64,000 bases of DNA, from contig NZ_CP039249.1 in assembly GCF_004795835.1 (NCBI RefSeq), positions 3,943,001 to 4,007,000 of the forward strand. Direction: 5' to 3'. Positions 35,524 through 43,551 of this stretch are shown one piece after another. A program made the translations under genes and the position numbers. Every line of letters begins with the position of its first letter. Position 1 is the stretch's first letter. Source of the stretch: Sphingomonas sp. PAMC26645. Lineage in GTDB: Bacteria > Pseudomonadota > Alphaproteobacteria > Sphingomonadales > Sphingomonadaceae. Below the pieces are notes generated by a model that did not search any database, was not told the origin of the DNA, and saw only the letters and a program-made list of their open reading frames with translations.

Positions 35524-36330
35524 TTAGTGCGACCCGATCCGCCCCCGACGCAGCGCCCCCTGTTCCAGTCGCTGCAACAGCGTCTCGATCGTCGGCGGCG
35601 TAGTCGGCTCGGCCTGCGCACGCAGAGGCCGGGCGATCGGCGTCGGCGCGCTGACCTCCTCCACCGGTTGCGACGTTTCGACGACCAGCGGCTCGACCGG
35701 CTTTGGCACAGGCGCGGTCACGAAGGTCGCCGGCTCGGCCGTCGACGCCGACTCGATCACCGGCGCGACCATCGTCGGCTGCGCCAGAGGCGCGACCGGT
35801 CGGGCAGGCTCCATCGGCACGGGCCGCATCGCCTTCGGATCATAGGCGGCCAGCGGCAGGTCGAGATCGGCGGGAATAGCCCGTTCATCACGCGCGGCCC
35901 CATCGGCCGAACCCGCGACGCCAACCTCCATCAACGGCGTACCGAGATCGGCCGCCGACATCGGCTTGCGCGGCGGCGCGTCGGGATGTGCGTCGGCGCG
36001 ACGGATCACCGGCACGCCGTCTTCCCGCGGTCGCGTACCAGCGAACACCCCACCCGGCCCGAACAGCAGATAAAGCGACGACCACAGGATCGCCGCGACC
36101 AACGCCCCCGCCCCCAGCGCCAGTATCGCGCGCGCCGTCGCCCCGAGGGGCGGTGCCGCCATCGGGATCAGCGCCGCGATCCCCGTATCCGATACGAGCG
36201 CCTCCAGCGCATCGCCCGACGACAGCATCACGCCCGCCGCCGCGATCACGCCCCCAGCGATTGCGCCCATGATCGGCACCAGACGATTCAGATTGCCGCG
36301 CTGCAAAGTCCGAAGAGCAAACTCTGCCAT
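35524..36330 (-). CDS. Membrane protein with a proline-rich tail
   Basis: A 268-residue protein with about three transmembrane segments in the first 95 residues (LVPIMGAIAGGVIAAAGVML, AALIPMAAPPL, AILALGAGALVAAILWSSLY) and a long Pro/Ala/Val-rich tail ending in a likely helix, TIETLLQRLEQGALRRG. No known family is recognised. Its ATG overlaps the stop of the glycosyltransferase by 1 nt (TAATG), indicating coupled translation, so a role in polysaccharide production or its membrane complex is plausible but inferred. Confidence 0.65.
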   Translation of the reverse strand: MAEFALRTLQRGNLNRLVPIMGAIAGGVIAAAGVMLSSGDALEALVSDTGIAALIPMAAPPLGATARAILALGAGALVAAILWSSLYLLFGPGGVFAGTRPREDGVPVIRRADAHPDAPPRKPMSAADLGTPLMEVGVAGSADGAARDERAIPADLDLPLAAYDPKAMRPVPMEPARPVAPLAQPTMVAPVIESASTAEPATFVTAPVPKPVEPLVVETSQPVEEVSAPTPIARPLRAQAEPTTPPTIETLLQRLEQGALRRGRIGSH

Positions 36331-37538
36331 TAATTTTCCCGCACCGCGGCCGCGATCAGCCGTTCATAGACTGGAGCATAACGGCGAATGTTTGACGACC
36401 AGTTACGCTCTTCCTGCACGAAAGCACGCCCCCGTGCGCGCCGTTCGTCCCACCCCGAGCGGTCCGCGAACATCCCCGCCAGCGCGGCCGCGATCGCCTG
36501 CGGATCGTCGGGCGGAAACAGCGTGCCCGTATCGCCGTCGCGGATCAGTTCGCGGTGCCCACCAACGTCCGACGCGGCGACCAGCCGCCCCTGCGCCATC
36601 GCCTCCAGCGGCTTCAGCGGCGTGACCAGATCGGTCAGGCGCATGCGCTTGCGTGGATAGGCGAGGATATCGACCAGCCCGTAATAGCGCTCGACCTCCT
36701 GGTGCGGCACGCGCCCGACGAAACGGATCGCATCCGCCACCGGCGATGCCTGTGCCTGCGCGCGCAACGCCGCCTCCATCGGCCCGCCGCCGACCAGCAC
36801 CAGCCGCGCCTTGGGACGCGCAGCGACCAGCGCCGGCATCGCTGCGATCAGGTCATCGAGCCCTTCATAATCGTAGAAGCTGCCGATGAACCCAACGACA
36901 TCCGCGCCTTCGAGCCCCAGCTCAGCCCCAAGCGCATCGTCACGCGGCGGAGCATTGCCGAATAGGTCGAGGTCGACGCCGTTTGGCGAGACCATGATCT
37001 TGTCCCTGGAGATGCCCCGCGCGACCAGGTCGCCGCGCAGGCCCTCGCAGATCACCGCGACCGCATCCGCCCGCCGCACCGCCCACGTCTCCAGCGCCCG
37101 CGTCGCACGGTAGCGCATCGACGTCGCCGTCCCCGTCCCGTTGCCGACCGCCGCATCCTCCCAGAACGCGCGGATCTCGTACACCAGAGGCAGCTTCCGC
37201 TTGCGCGCGACGATCAGTGCGGCGAGCGCATCGATCACCGGCGAATGCGCGTGGAGGATGTCGGGCTTGAAGGCATCGACCGCCGCCTCGATCCGCTTGG
37301 CGAACGCCGCGATCCCGACGGCTTCGCCGACCGGTCCCGGCTTCACCCCCGCATCCGTACGGTGGAAGGTCAGCCCGTCGACTGCCTCAACCGAAGCAGG
37401 CGCGATACCGTGCCGCGGGCCGGTCACTGCAGCGACGGTCCAGCCGAGCGCTTCCTGCGCCTTGAGGATCGCCCGGGTGCGGAACGTGTAGCCACTTTGC
37501 AGCGGCAGGCCGTGATCGAGGATATGAAGGATACGCAT
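36330..37538 (-). CDS. Glycosyltransferase, exosortase-A-associated type
   Basis: A 402-residue GT-B glycosyltransferase of family 4. The N-terminus MRILHILDHGLPLQSGYTFR is the hallmark of the glycosyltransferase family tied to exosortase-A/PEP-CTERM polysaccharide loci. The C-terminal nucleotide-sugar domain has GFIGSFYDYEGLDDLIAAMP and KPLEAMAQGRLVAASDVGGH, including the catalytic Glu region. It should add a sugar to an exopolysaccharide repeat unit. It is divergent from the O-ligase/acyltransferase pair, together forming a polysaccharide locus. Confidence 0.9.
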   Translation of the reverse strand: MRILHILDHGLPLQSGYTFRTRAILKAQEALGWTVAAVTGPRHGIAPASVEAVDGLTFHRTDAGVKPGPVGEAVGIAAFAKRIEAAVDAFKPDILHAHSPVIDALAALIVARKRKLPLVYEIRAFWEDAAVGNGTGTATSMRYRATRALETWAVRRADAVAVICEGLRGDLVARGISRDKIMVSPNGVDLDLFGNAPPRDDALGAELGLEGADVVGFIGSFYDYEGLDDLIAAMPALVAARPKARLVLVGGGPMEAALRAQAQASPVADAIRFVGRVPHQEVERYYGLVDILAYPRKRMRLTDLVTPLKPLEAMAQGRLVAASDVGGHRELIRDGDTGTLFPPDDPQAIAAALAGMFADRSGWDERRARGRAFVQEERNWSSNIRRYAPVYERLIAAAVREN

Positions 37539-37638
37539 CGTGGACGTCGTCTGCCACAGATCGCTTAACGGCGCGTCAACCGACTATGCCTACAGACGAT
37601 TCCGTGATGCCCGCATGTCCGGAAAGGAGGCCGTACCC

Positions 37639-37794
37639 ATGATCGACAATCTCGCGCTCGGCCTCAGCCACGGGTTGATGATGCTCGCCGCCTTCCTGTT
37701 GCTCAAACGTCCCGACCTCGATCGCGAGCCTAGCCCACACGACGCGCCTGAAAAGAAGCCCGCGCCGATAGAGAAACCCCGCCGCGATGCGTGA
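37639..37794 (+). CDS. 51-residue single-helix membrane peptide
   Basis: A short protein with one hydrophobic stretch (NLALGLSHGLMMLAAFLLL) and a basic, proline-rich tail. An excellent AAGGAGG ribosome site lies 8 nt before the ATG, and its stop overlaps the O-ligase start by 8 nt, so it is probably translated and coupled. An in-frame ATG eight codons earlier would leave the ribosome site inside the gene. The function is unknown; it may aid the ligase. Confidence 0.65.
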   Translation: MIDNLALGLSHGLMMLAAFLLLKRPDLDREPSPHDAPEKKPAPIEKPRRDA

Positions 37795-39154
37795 TCTCGC
37801 GTTCATCGCCTTCCTGCTCGCGTTCTTCGGAATGGGGTTCAAGCGGCCGTTCCTGCTCGTGCTCGTCTATGTCTATATCGACATCGTATCGCCGCAGCGG
37901 CTGACCTACCTGCTACTGAACAGCGTGCCGATCTCGCTGATCGCGGTCGCGCTGGCGGTCGGCGGGTGGATCATCGCCGACGACAAGCGGGACACGCGCG
38001 TCGGTGGGCGACAGGTGCTGATCGTGCTGCTGCTGCTCTATTGCTGGGGCACGACGATCGCCGCAGACTTTCCCGTCGAGGCCAAGGAGAAATGGGACTG
38101 GGTGTGGAAGGCGCTCGCCTTCGCCGCGTTCCTCCCCCTGACGCTGCGCACGCGCGTGCGGATCGAGGCGTTGTTGCTGTTCATGATCCTCGCCGCATCG
38201 TCGATCATCGTCGTCGGCGGGATCAAGACGATCGCCAGCGGCGGCGGCGGTTACGGCCAGTTGAACCTGATGGTCGACAATAATTCAGGACTGTACGAGG
38301 GCAGCACGATCAGCGCGGTGGCGATCGCGATCGTCCCGATCATCGTCTGGTTCATGCACCACGGCACGATCTTCAGGCCGGACTGGCGGGTGAAGGCCTA
38401 TTGCCTGGCGCTCGTCTTCGCCTGCCTGCTGATCCCGGTCGGCACGTCGACGCGCACCGGGCTGCTCTGCATCGGCCTGCTCGCGCTGCTGTCGATCCGC
38501 AACGTGAAACGCAAGGTCGCGTATCTGGCGATGCTCGGCGTGCTGGGGCTGGCGGCGATCCCGTTCCTGCCCTCGACCTTCACCAACCGCATGAACACCA
38601 TCAAGACCTACGACGCCGACGAATCCGCCTCGACGCGGCTCGCGGTGTGGAAATGGACGATCGAATACGCAAAGGCGAACCCGTTCGGCGGGGGCTTCAA
38701 CGCGTATCTGGGCAACCACATCCGCTACGATTTAAAGACCACGCCCGGCGCTGCCGAGGCACCCAAGGTCGAGGTCGACAAGGCCCGCGCGTATCACAGC
38801 GCGTATTTCGAGATGCTCGGCGAGCAGGGCTATCCCGGCCTTGCGATATGGCTCGCGATCAACCTGATCGGCATCGTCCGCATGGAATTCATACGCCGCC
38901 GCTACCGCGATCCGGAGGGCGAATATGCCTGGGCCGGACCGCTCGCAGCGGCGCTGCAAAGCGGGCACATCGTTTACCTGCTCGGCGCAGGGTTCATCGC
39001 GATCGCGTTCCAGCCGTTCATCTACATGCTGATCGGCGCGCAGATCGGCCTCGACACGTATCTGGCGCGCAAGCGGAGCGAGCAATCGTTCCGGCCGATG
39101 CGCCGTGTGGCCCCCGCCGCCAAGCCTGTGGTTCCGGACGCACTGTCGGCATGA
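37787..39154 (+). CDS. O-antigen ligase-like/polymerase, exosortase-A-associated
   Basis: A 455-residue membrane protein with 10-12 helices. The N-terminus RDLAFIAFLLAFFGMGFKRP and YVYIDIVSPQRLTYLLLN match the putative O-glycosylation ligase family linked to exosortase A. The large periplasmic loop holding ARAYHSAYFEMLGEQGYPGL has the His-Ser/Glu pattern of the Wzy/O-ligase domain. It probably polymerises or ligates a polysaccharide. It overlaps the acyltransferase start by 4 nt. Confidence 0.9.
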   Translation: MRDLAFIAFLLAFFGMGFKRPFLLVLVYVYIDIVSPQRLTYLLLNSVPISLIAVALAVGGWIIADDKRDTRVGGRQVLIVLLLLYCWGTTIAADFPVEAKEKWDWVWKALAFAAFLPLTLRTRVRIEALLLFMILAASSIIVVGGIKTIASGGGGYGQLNLMVDNNSGLYEGSTISAVAIAIVPIIVWFMHHGTIFRPDWRVKAYCLALVFACLLIPVGTSTRTGLLCIGLLALLSIRNVKRKVAYLAMLGVLGLAAIPFLPSTFTNRMNTIKTYDADESASTRLAVWKWTIEYAKANPFGGGFNAYLGNHIRYDLKTTPGAAEAPKVEVDKARAYHSAYFEMLGEQGYPGLAIWLAINLIGIVRMEFIRRRYRDPEGEYAWAGPLAAALQSGHIVYLLGAGFIAIAFQPFIYMLIGAQIGLDTYLARKRSEQSFRPMRRVAPAAKPVVPDALSA

Positions 39155-40233
39155 TCGACCGGGCTCCGGTTCACGAACTGCGCGCGCTGACCGGCGTTCG
39201 CGGGATCGCTGCGTGGTTCGTCGTCTTATACCACATCCGCTTGTCTATCTCCGGGTTGCCTACGGGACTGCGCGACGTCTTCGCCAAAGGGTATCTGGCG
39301 GTCGATTTCTTTTTCCTGCTGTCCGGTTTCGTGATCTGGCTGACCTGGTCCGACCGCATTCGTACCGGCGGCGCGGCAAGCATTCCGCGCTTCCTGCAGA
39401 AACGCATCGCCCGCATCTGGCCTCTGCATCTGGTCACGTTAGGCGGCGCCGTCGCACTGGCCCTGCTGCTCCGCGCAACCGGCCGCAGCGATCCGCAGTT
39501 CGTCTTCCCGGAATTGCCGCTCCACATCCTGCTGCTCCAGAACTGGGGCTTCACGCATCACCTCGCCTGGAACGACCCGGCTTGGTCGATCAGCGCCGAA
39601 CTAGGTGCGTACCTGCTGTTTCCGTTGCTGGTTATGGCGGTGGACTGGCGGCGTTTGCCGAGCTGGGCATTGCTGGCAATTGCCGGCTGCTTGCTGGTCG
39701 GCCTGCACCTGGCGATGGATGCGACTACCCTCGGCGCCAATATCCCGCGCTACGGCCTGCTTCGCTGCCTGGTAGAGTTTACGACGGGCAGCATCGTCTG
39801 CGTCCTATGGTTGAGGTGGCGCGGCGTCTTGCGAGCGCCGCTATGGGCGGCGCTGGCAGCCATGGTCGCTGCCGGTAGCTGGATCGCGGGTGCGCCGGAA
39901 ACGCTGGTCGTCCCCGCGTTGTCCGCCGTTGTCCTGCTGCTGCTGGCACTGACTGCAGGCAAGCCAGGAAACCCGTTCGAACTGGGATCGACGCACTATC
40001 TAGGTGAGATCAGCTATGCGACCTATCTCAGCCATTTCATCTTGTGGAAAGCGTTCAAGCTCGTCTTCGTCAGAGACGCGACCGCCGTGTCGCCGATGTA
40101 TGTAGCGTTGTATCTGGGCTTGGTCCTGATGGCCTCGATTGCCCTCTATCACCTGATAGAACGCCCCGCCCAACGCTGGCTCAACAGGCTCCCCTCCCGC
40201 TCGCGGGAGGGGTTGGGGGAGGGGCAGCCATAA
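39151..40233 (+). CDS. Acyltransferase family 3 membrane protein
   Basis: A 360-residue, roughly ten-helix acyltransferase of the OafA/NodX group. It begins ELRALTGVRGIAAWFVVLYH with the catalytic-type His, then VDFFFLLSGFVIWLTW and ARIWPLHLVTL with the RxxR-like arginine. It adds acetyl or another acyl group to exported polysaccharides. The ATG overlaps the O-ligase stop (ATGA). The last 15 codons (PSRSREGLGEGQP region) are encoded by a palindromic repeat, so the natural C-terminus seems to have been extended. Confidence 0.9.
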   Translation: MIDRAPVHELRALTGVRGIAAWFVVLYHIRLSISGLPTGLRDVFAKGYLAVDFFFLLSGFVIWLTWSDRIRTGGAASIPRFLQKRIARIWPLHLVTLGGAVALALLLRATGRSDPQFVFPELPLHILLLQNWGFTHHLAWNDPAWSISAELGAYLLFPLLVMAVDWRRLPSWALLAIAGCLLVGLHLAMDATTLGANIPRYGLLRCLVEFTTGSIVCVLWLRWRGVLRAPLWAALAAMVAAGSWIAGAPETLVVPALSAVVLLLLALTAGKPGNPFELGSTHYLGEISYATYLSHFILWKAFKLVFVRDATAVSPMYVALYLGLVLMASIALYHLIERPAQRWLNRLPSRSREGLGEGQP

Positions 40234-40282
40234 ACGTTGGTGCCACTCCCCTCCCCTAGCCCCTCCCGCAAGCGGGAGGGGA
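40191..40282. repeat. Palindromic repeat (family A, copy 1)
   Basis: Left hairpin CCCCTCCCGCTCGCGGGAGG and right hairpin CCCCTCCCGCAAGCGGGAGG, each followed or preceded by GGGGAGGGG/CCCCTCCCC arms. It overlaps the acyltransferase 3' end and reaches to 5 nt from the PfpI gene. Related copies: 44917-45024 and 47167-47272. Confidence 0.9.
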
Positions 40283-40287
40283 ACAGG

Positions 40288-40851
40288 TCAGTCGACCGGC
40301 TCGTCGGCCAGTTCTTCCTCAAGCGCGGCGATGATCGCCTTGTTGAACGCAGGGATATCATCCGGCTTGCGGCTCGTGATCAGGTTGCCGTCGACCACGA
40401 CCTCCTCGTCCACCACGTCCGCACCCGCATTCTCCAGGTCCGTGCGGATCGACGGGAAGCTCGTCACGCGGCGTCCATCGATCACGTCTGCTTCGGCGAG
40501 CAGCCACGGCGCATGACAGATCGCAGCGATGATCTTGCCGTCCTCCATGAACTCGGTGATGATCTCGATCGCGCGCTCCTGCTGGCGCATCGTGTCCGGG
40601 TTGGCGACGCCGCCCGGCAGCACCAGCGCGTCGTAATCGTCGGTATCGACCTCGTCGAGCGTCAGGTCGGGCGTCGCCGTCTCGGCCTTGTTGATGTCGC
40701 CCTTCATGCCCTGGATCGGGTCGGTCTTGATCGACGCGAGCGTCACTTTCGCCCCCGCCGCCTCCAGCGCTTTGCGCGGTTCGAACAGTTCGACGGTCTC
40801 GAAACCATCGGCAGCGAGCATCAATACGCGAGCTTGGGAAAGATCGGCCAT
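40288..40851 (-). CDS. DJ-1/PfpI family protein (protease/deglycase-like)
   Basis: A 187-residue class I glutamine amidotransferase-fold protein. The nucleophile elbow is AAICHAPWLLAEAD, with Cys about 112 followed by His, and the acidic partner is near FEPRKALEAAG. PfpI homologues are annotated as intracellular proteases, and related proteins remove glyoxal adducts. The length is typical. It stands alone, convergent with the acyltransferase across a repeat. Confidence 0.9.
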   Translation of the reverse strand: MADLSQARVLMLAADGFETVELFEPRKALEAAGAKVTLASIKTDPIQGMKGDINKAETATPDLTLDEVDTDDYDALVLPGGVANPDTMRQQERAIEIITEFMEDGKIIAAICHAPWLLAEADVIDGRRVTSFPSIRTDLENAGADVVDEEVVVDGNLITSRKPDDIPAFNKAIIAALEEELADEPVD

Positions 40852-40976
40852 GTCATGTCTCCAGTGAAATCCCGTGCCCCCTCAACCAAGCGCAGCCCGC
40901 CTCGTTCCGGAACGATGCGCCTTCCCGAACATTTGCAGAGATAGTCAGAATCAGACGCCCCCAAGGGACCACCGCA

Positions 40977-41990
40977 TTGCCCACTAAGATCGTATATTCC
41001 GACGACTCCAAGCCCGGCATCACCCGCAAGAAGATGCGGAACGGCTGGGGCTATTGGGATGCCAAGGGCGAGCGCATCACCGACCGCGACGAGATCGACC
41101 GGCTGAACGCGGTCGGCCTGCCCCCCGCCTACCGCGACGCCTGGTTCTGCCCTAAGCCCAATGGCCACATCCAGGCAGTCGGCTGGGACGAGAAAGGGCG
41201 CAAGCAATACCGCTATCACCTGGGTTTTCGCGAAGCACAGGAAGCCGCCAAATACGAACGTTGCGCCGATTTCGGCCACGCCCTCCCCAAGATCCGCAAG
41301 GCGGTCGAGGCCGATCTCCGCAAACGCTCGCTGACCCGCGAACGCGCGGTCGCCGCAGTCATCCGCCTGCTCGACGGCGGCCATATCCGCATCGGCAACG
41401 AAGCCTATGCCGAAGCGAACGAGAGCTTCGGCGCCACCACGCTGCGCAAGCGCCACGGCGAAGTGAAGGGCTCGACGCTGAAACTCCAGTACAAGGGCAA
41501 GTCCGGCAAGATGCGGACGCTCAAGATCACCGACCGGTCGCTCAGCAGCTTCGTCAAGAAATGCCAGGACCTCGACGAACAGCATCTGTTCGCATGGCTC
41601 GACGATGCCGGTGTCGCGCACCCCGTCACCTCGACCGACGTCAACTGCTACATCCGCGACGTCACCGGGACCAATTTCACCGCCAAGAATTTTCGGACCT
41701 GGGCCGCCAGCGTTGCCGCGTTCGAGGCGCTCGCGTCGGCCGAACGCGACCTCAGCCTCAAGACGATGCTCGAACCCGTCGTCGCCCGCCTCGGCAACAC
41801 CCACGCGATCGCGCGGAAGAGCTACGTCCACCCGTCGCTGATCGCGCTCGTCAAGACCGGTCAGTCGACCTTCCGCAAGGCGCTCCGCCTCCCCCGCGCC
41901 AAGCGCTACATGAGCCGGGAGGAATGTGGCCTGATTACCTTCCTCGAAGCCGGCACGCCCGCTGTTGCGACACTGGCAAAAGCGGCCTGA
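40977..41990 (+). CDS. DNA topoisomerase IB, bacterial short form
   Basis: A 337-residue type IB topoisomerase related to the poxvirus enzyme. The N-terminal domain has GITRKKMRNGWGYWD, and the catalytic domain has TLKLQYKGKSGK (Lys), NFRTWAAS (Arg) and the active-site Tyr in ARKSYVHPSLI (about Tyr282). It relaxes supercoils without ATP through a 3'-phosphotyrosine. The start is TTG, with AAGGGA about 8 nt before it; no ATG gives the full domain. MscS begins 11 nt after the stop, suggesting an operon. Confidence 0.93.
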   Translation: MPTKIVYSDDSKPGITRKKMRNGWGYWDAKGERITDRDEIDRLNAVGLPPAYRDAWFCPKPNGHIQAVGWDEKGRKQYRYHLGFREAQEAAKYERCADFGHALPKIRKAVEADLRKRSLTRERAVAAVIRLLDGGHIRIGNEAYAEANESFGATTLRKRHGEVKGSTLKLQYKGKSGKMRTLKITDRSLSSFVKKCQDLDEQHLFAWLDDAGVAHPVTSTDVNCYIRDVTGTNFTAKNFRTWAASVAAFEALASAERDLSLKTMLEPVVARLGNTHAIARKSYVHPSLIALVKTGQSTFRKALRLPRAKRYMSREECGLITFLEAGTPAVATLAKAA

Positions 41991-42001
41991 CGAGTATTCC
42001 C

Positions 42002-43177
42002 ATGACAAATACCACTGCTGCCGCCAAGCAACCGATCTTCGACGCGGGCGACGTCGGCGACCAGGCCCAGGGCTTCGTCACCGCCAGTGTCGCTTGGATA
42101 CAGGCATACTGGCTCCAGATCCTGATCGCGTTCGGCATCGGCGCGGTCATCGTGATCGTCCTCCACACCGCACGCCGCTTCGGCAGCAAGCTCTGCGAAC
42201 GCCCGCGTGCGCTGAACGGCTGGGGCATCGTCGTCGGCAAGGCGATCGCGCGGACCGGCAATTTCTTCATCGTCATGCTCGCCGCCAAGCTGGTCGCGGG
42301 ATACTCCGCCGCCCCCGGCGAAGTCGCGACGACGATCAACTTCCTCTTCACCGTCGCCGCGGTGTTCCAGGCCGCCGTCTGGGTGCGCGAGATTATCCTC
42401 GGCGCGATCGAGCACCGCACGCAGTCCGAACATTATTCGGGCGAAGCGCTGCTCTCGGCGATGGGCCTGATCCGCCTGCTCGTCACGTTCGTGGTGTTCG
42501 CGGTGGCGCTAGTGGTTGTGCTCGACAATCTCGGCGTGAATGTCACCGGCTTGGTCGCCGGGCTCGGCGTCGGCGGCATCGCGGTCGGCCTGGCGGCACA
42601 GGGCATATTCGCCGACCTGTTCGCCGCGCTCGCGATCATCTTCGACCGCCCGTTCCGCCGCGGCGATTCGATCAGCTACGACACGGCCTCGGGCAGCGTC
42701 GAGGCGATCGGCCTCAAATCGACGCGCATCCGCGGCATCGACGGCGAGGAACGCGTAATCTCGAACAAGAACCTCCTCAACAAGGAGATCCTCAACAACA
42801 CGCAGCGCAACCACCGCCGCGCGAAGTTCGTCATCGGCGTCACCTATTCGACGCCCCCCGAAGTCTGCTCGCGCATTCCCGCGATGCTGAAAGAGATTGT
42901 CGAGGCCAACGACAAGATCTTCACCCGCGCCGGCTTCACCGGCTTCGGCGCGTCGAGCCTTGATTTCGAGGTCCAGTTCGACAGCAAGGGGCCGGATTAT
43001 GCGAGCTTCTACGATGGCCGCACGGCGGTGGGGATTGCGATCCTGAAGCGCTTTAACGGTGAGAAGATCGAGATCGCCTTCCCGACCCAGGTGAACATGA
43101 TGGCGGCGCCTGATGGGTCGGTCGTGATGCCGTATCCTGAGGGGCGACGGGCGGAGGCGGAAGCAACGCCCGCCTGA
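42002..43177 (+). CDS. Small-conductance mechanosensitive channel (MscS family)
   Basis: A 391-residue channel. A leading amphipathic region is followed by TM helices at about 30-50, 75-97, 105-125 and 150-170, then the pore helix with VAGLGVGGIAVGLAAQGIFA (the glycine/alanine-rich TM3) and the beta-domain entry FDRPFRRGDSI. The C-terminal alpha/beta part contains NLLNKEILNN. It releases solutes under hypo-osmotic shock. It lies 11 nt after the topoisomerase gene. Confidence 0.93.
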   Translation: MTNTTAAAKQPIFDAGDVGDQAQGFVTASVAWIQAYWLQILIAFGIGAVIVIVLHTARRFGSKLCERPRALNGWGIVVGKAIARTGNFFIVMLAAKLVAGYSAAPGEVATTINFLFTVAAVFQAAVWVREIILGAIEHRTQSEHYSGEALLSAMGLIRLLVTFVVFAVALVVVLDNLGVNVTGLVAGLGVGGIAVGLAAQGIFADLFAALAIIFDRPFRRGDSISYDTASGSVEAIGLKSTRIRGIDGEERVISNKNLLNKEILNNTQRNHRRAKFVIGVTYSTPPEVCSRIPAMLKEIVEANDKIFTRAGFTGFGASSLDFEVQFDSKGPDYASFYDGRTAVGIAILKRFNGEKIEIAFPTQVNMMAAPDGSVVMPYPEGRRAEAEATPA

Positions 43178-43254
43178 TGATCTACCCGGCCGCTCGACAC
43201 CTTCGCCTTCGGCTTCGGAATGTAAGCGCCGGTTAGGGCAGCCCTACCCTACCT

Positions 43255-43309
43255 TGTTCTCCCGCGAAGGCGGGAGCCCAGTCTGGGTCCCCGCCTTCGC
43301 GGGGAAACA
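43255..43309. repeat. Palindromic repeat (family E, copy 2)
   Basis: TGTTCTCCCGCGAAGGCGGG and CCCCGCCTTCGCGGGGAAAC are inverted around AGCCCAGTCTGGGT; near-identical to 27749-27802 in the opposite arm order. It lies between convergent mscS and putA. Confidence 0.85.
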
Positions 43310-43384
43310 ATGCTTTCTAGGATAACGCGAAACCACAGCCGCCGAGATAGGCTGGACGTGAAGAACTCGCCGCCACGCCCAACA

Positions 43385-43491
43385 CCACTCCGGCGAAGGC
43401 CGGGGCCCAATTGGCAAGGTCGCAGTAACGAAGCGCAACGGTCGTCAGCACCGTTTCCCAATTGGACCCCGGCCTCCGCCGGGGTGGTGCT
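43385..43491. repeat. Palindromic repeat (family F, copy 2)
   Basis: CCGGCGAAGGCCGGGGCCCA and TGGACCCCGGCCTCCGCCGG are inverted around a core with AGGTCGCAGTAACG, the reverse complement of the core at 29404-29509. With the family E copy it fills the 374-nt gap downstream of mscS and putA; no gene is visible there. Confidence 0.85.
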
Positions 43492-43551
43492 CTATGACGT
43501 CGGGGACTTGCCTTATAAGACGAACGGAGGCCGAGTTCGGTGGGCCGGCAA

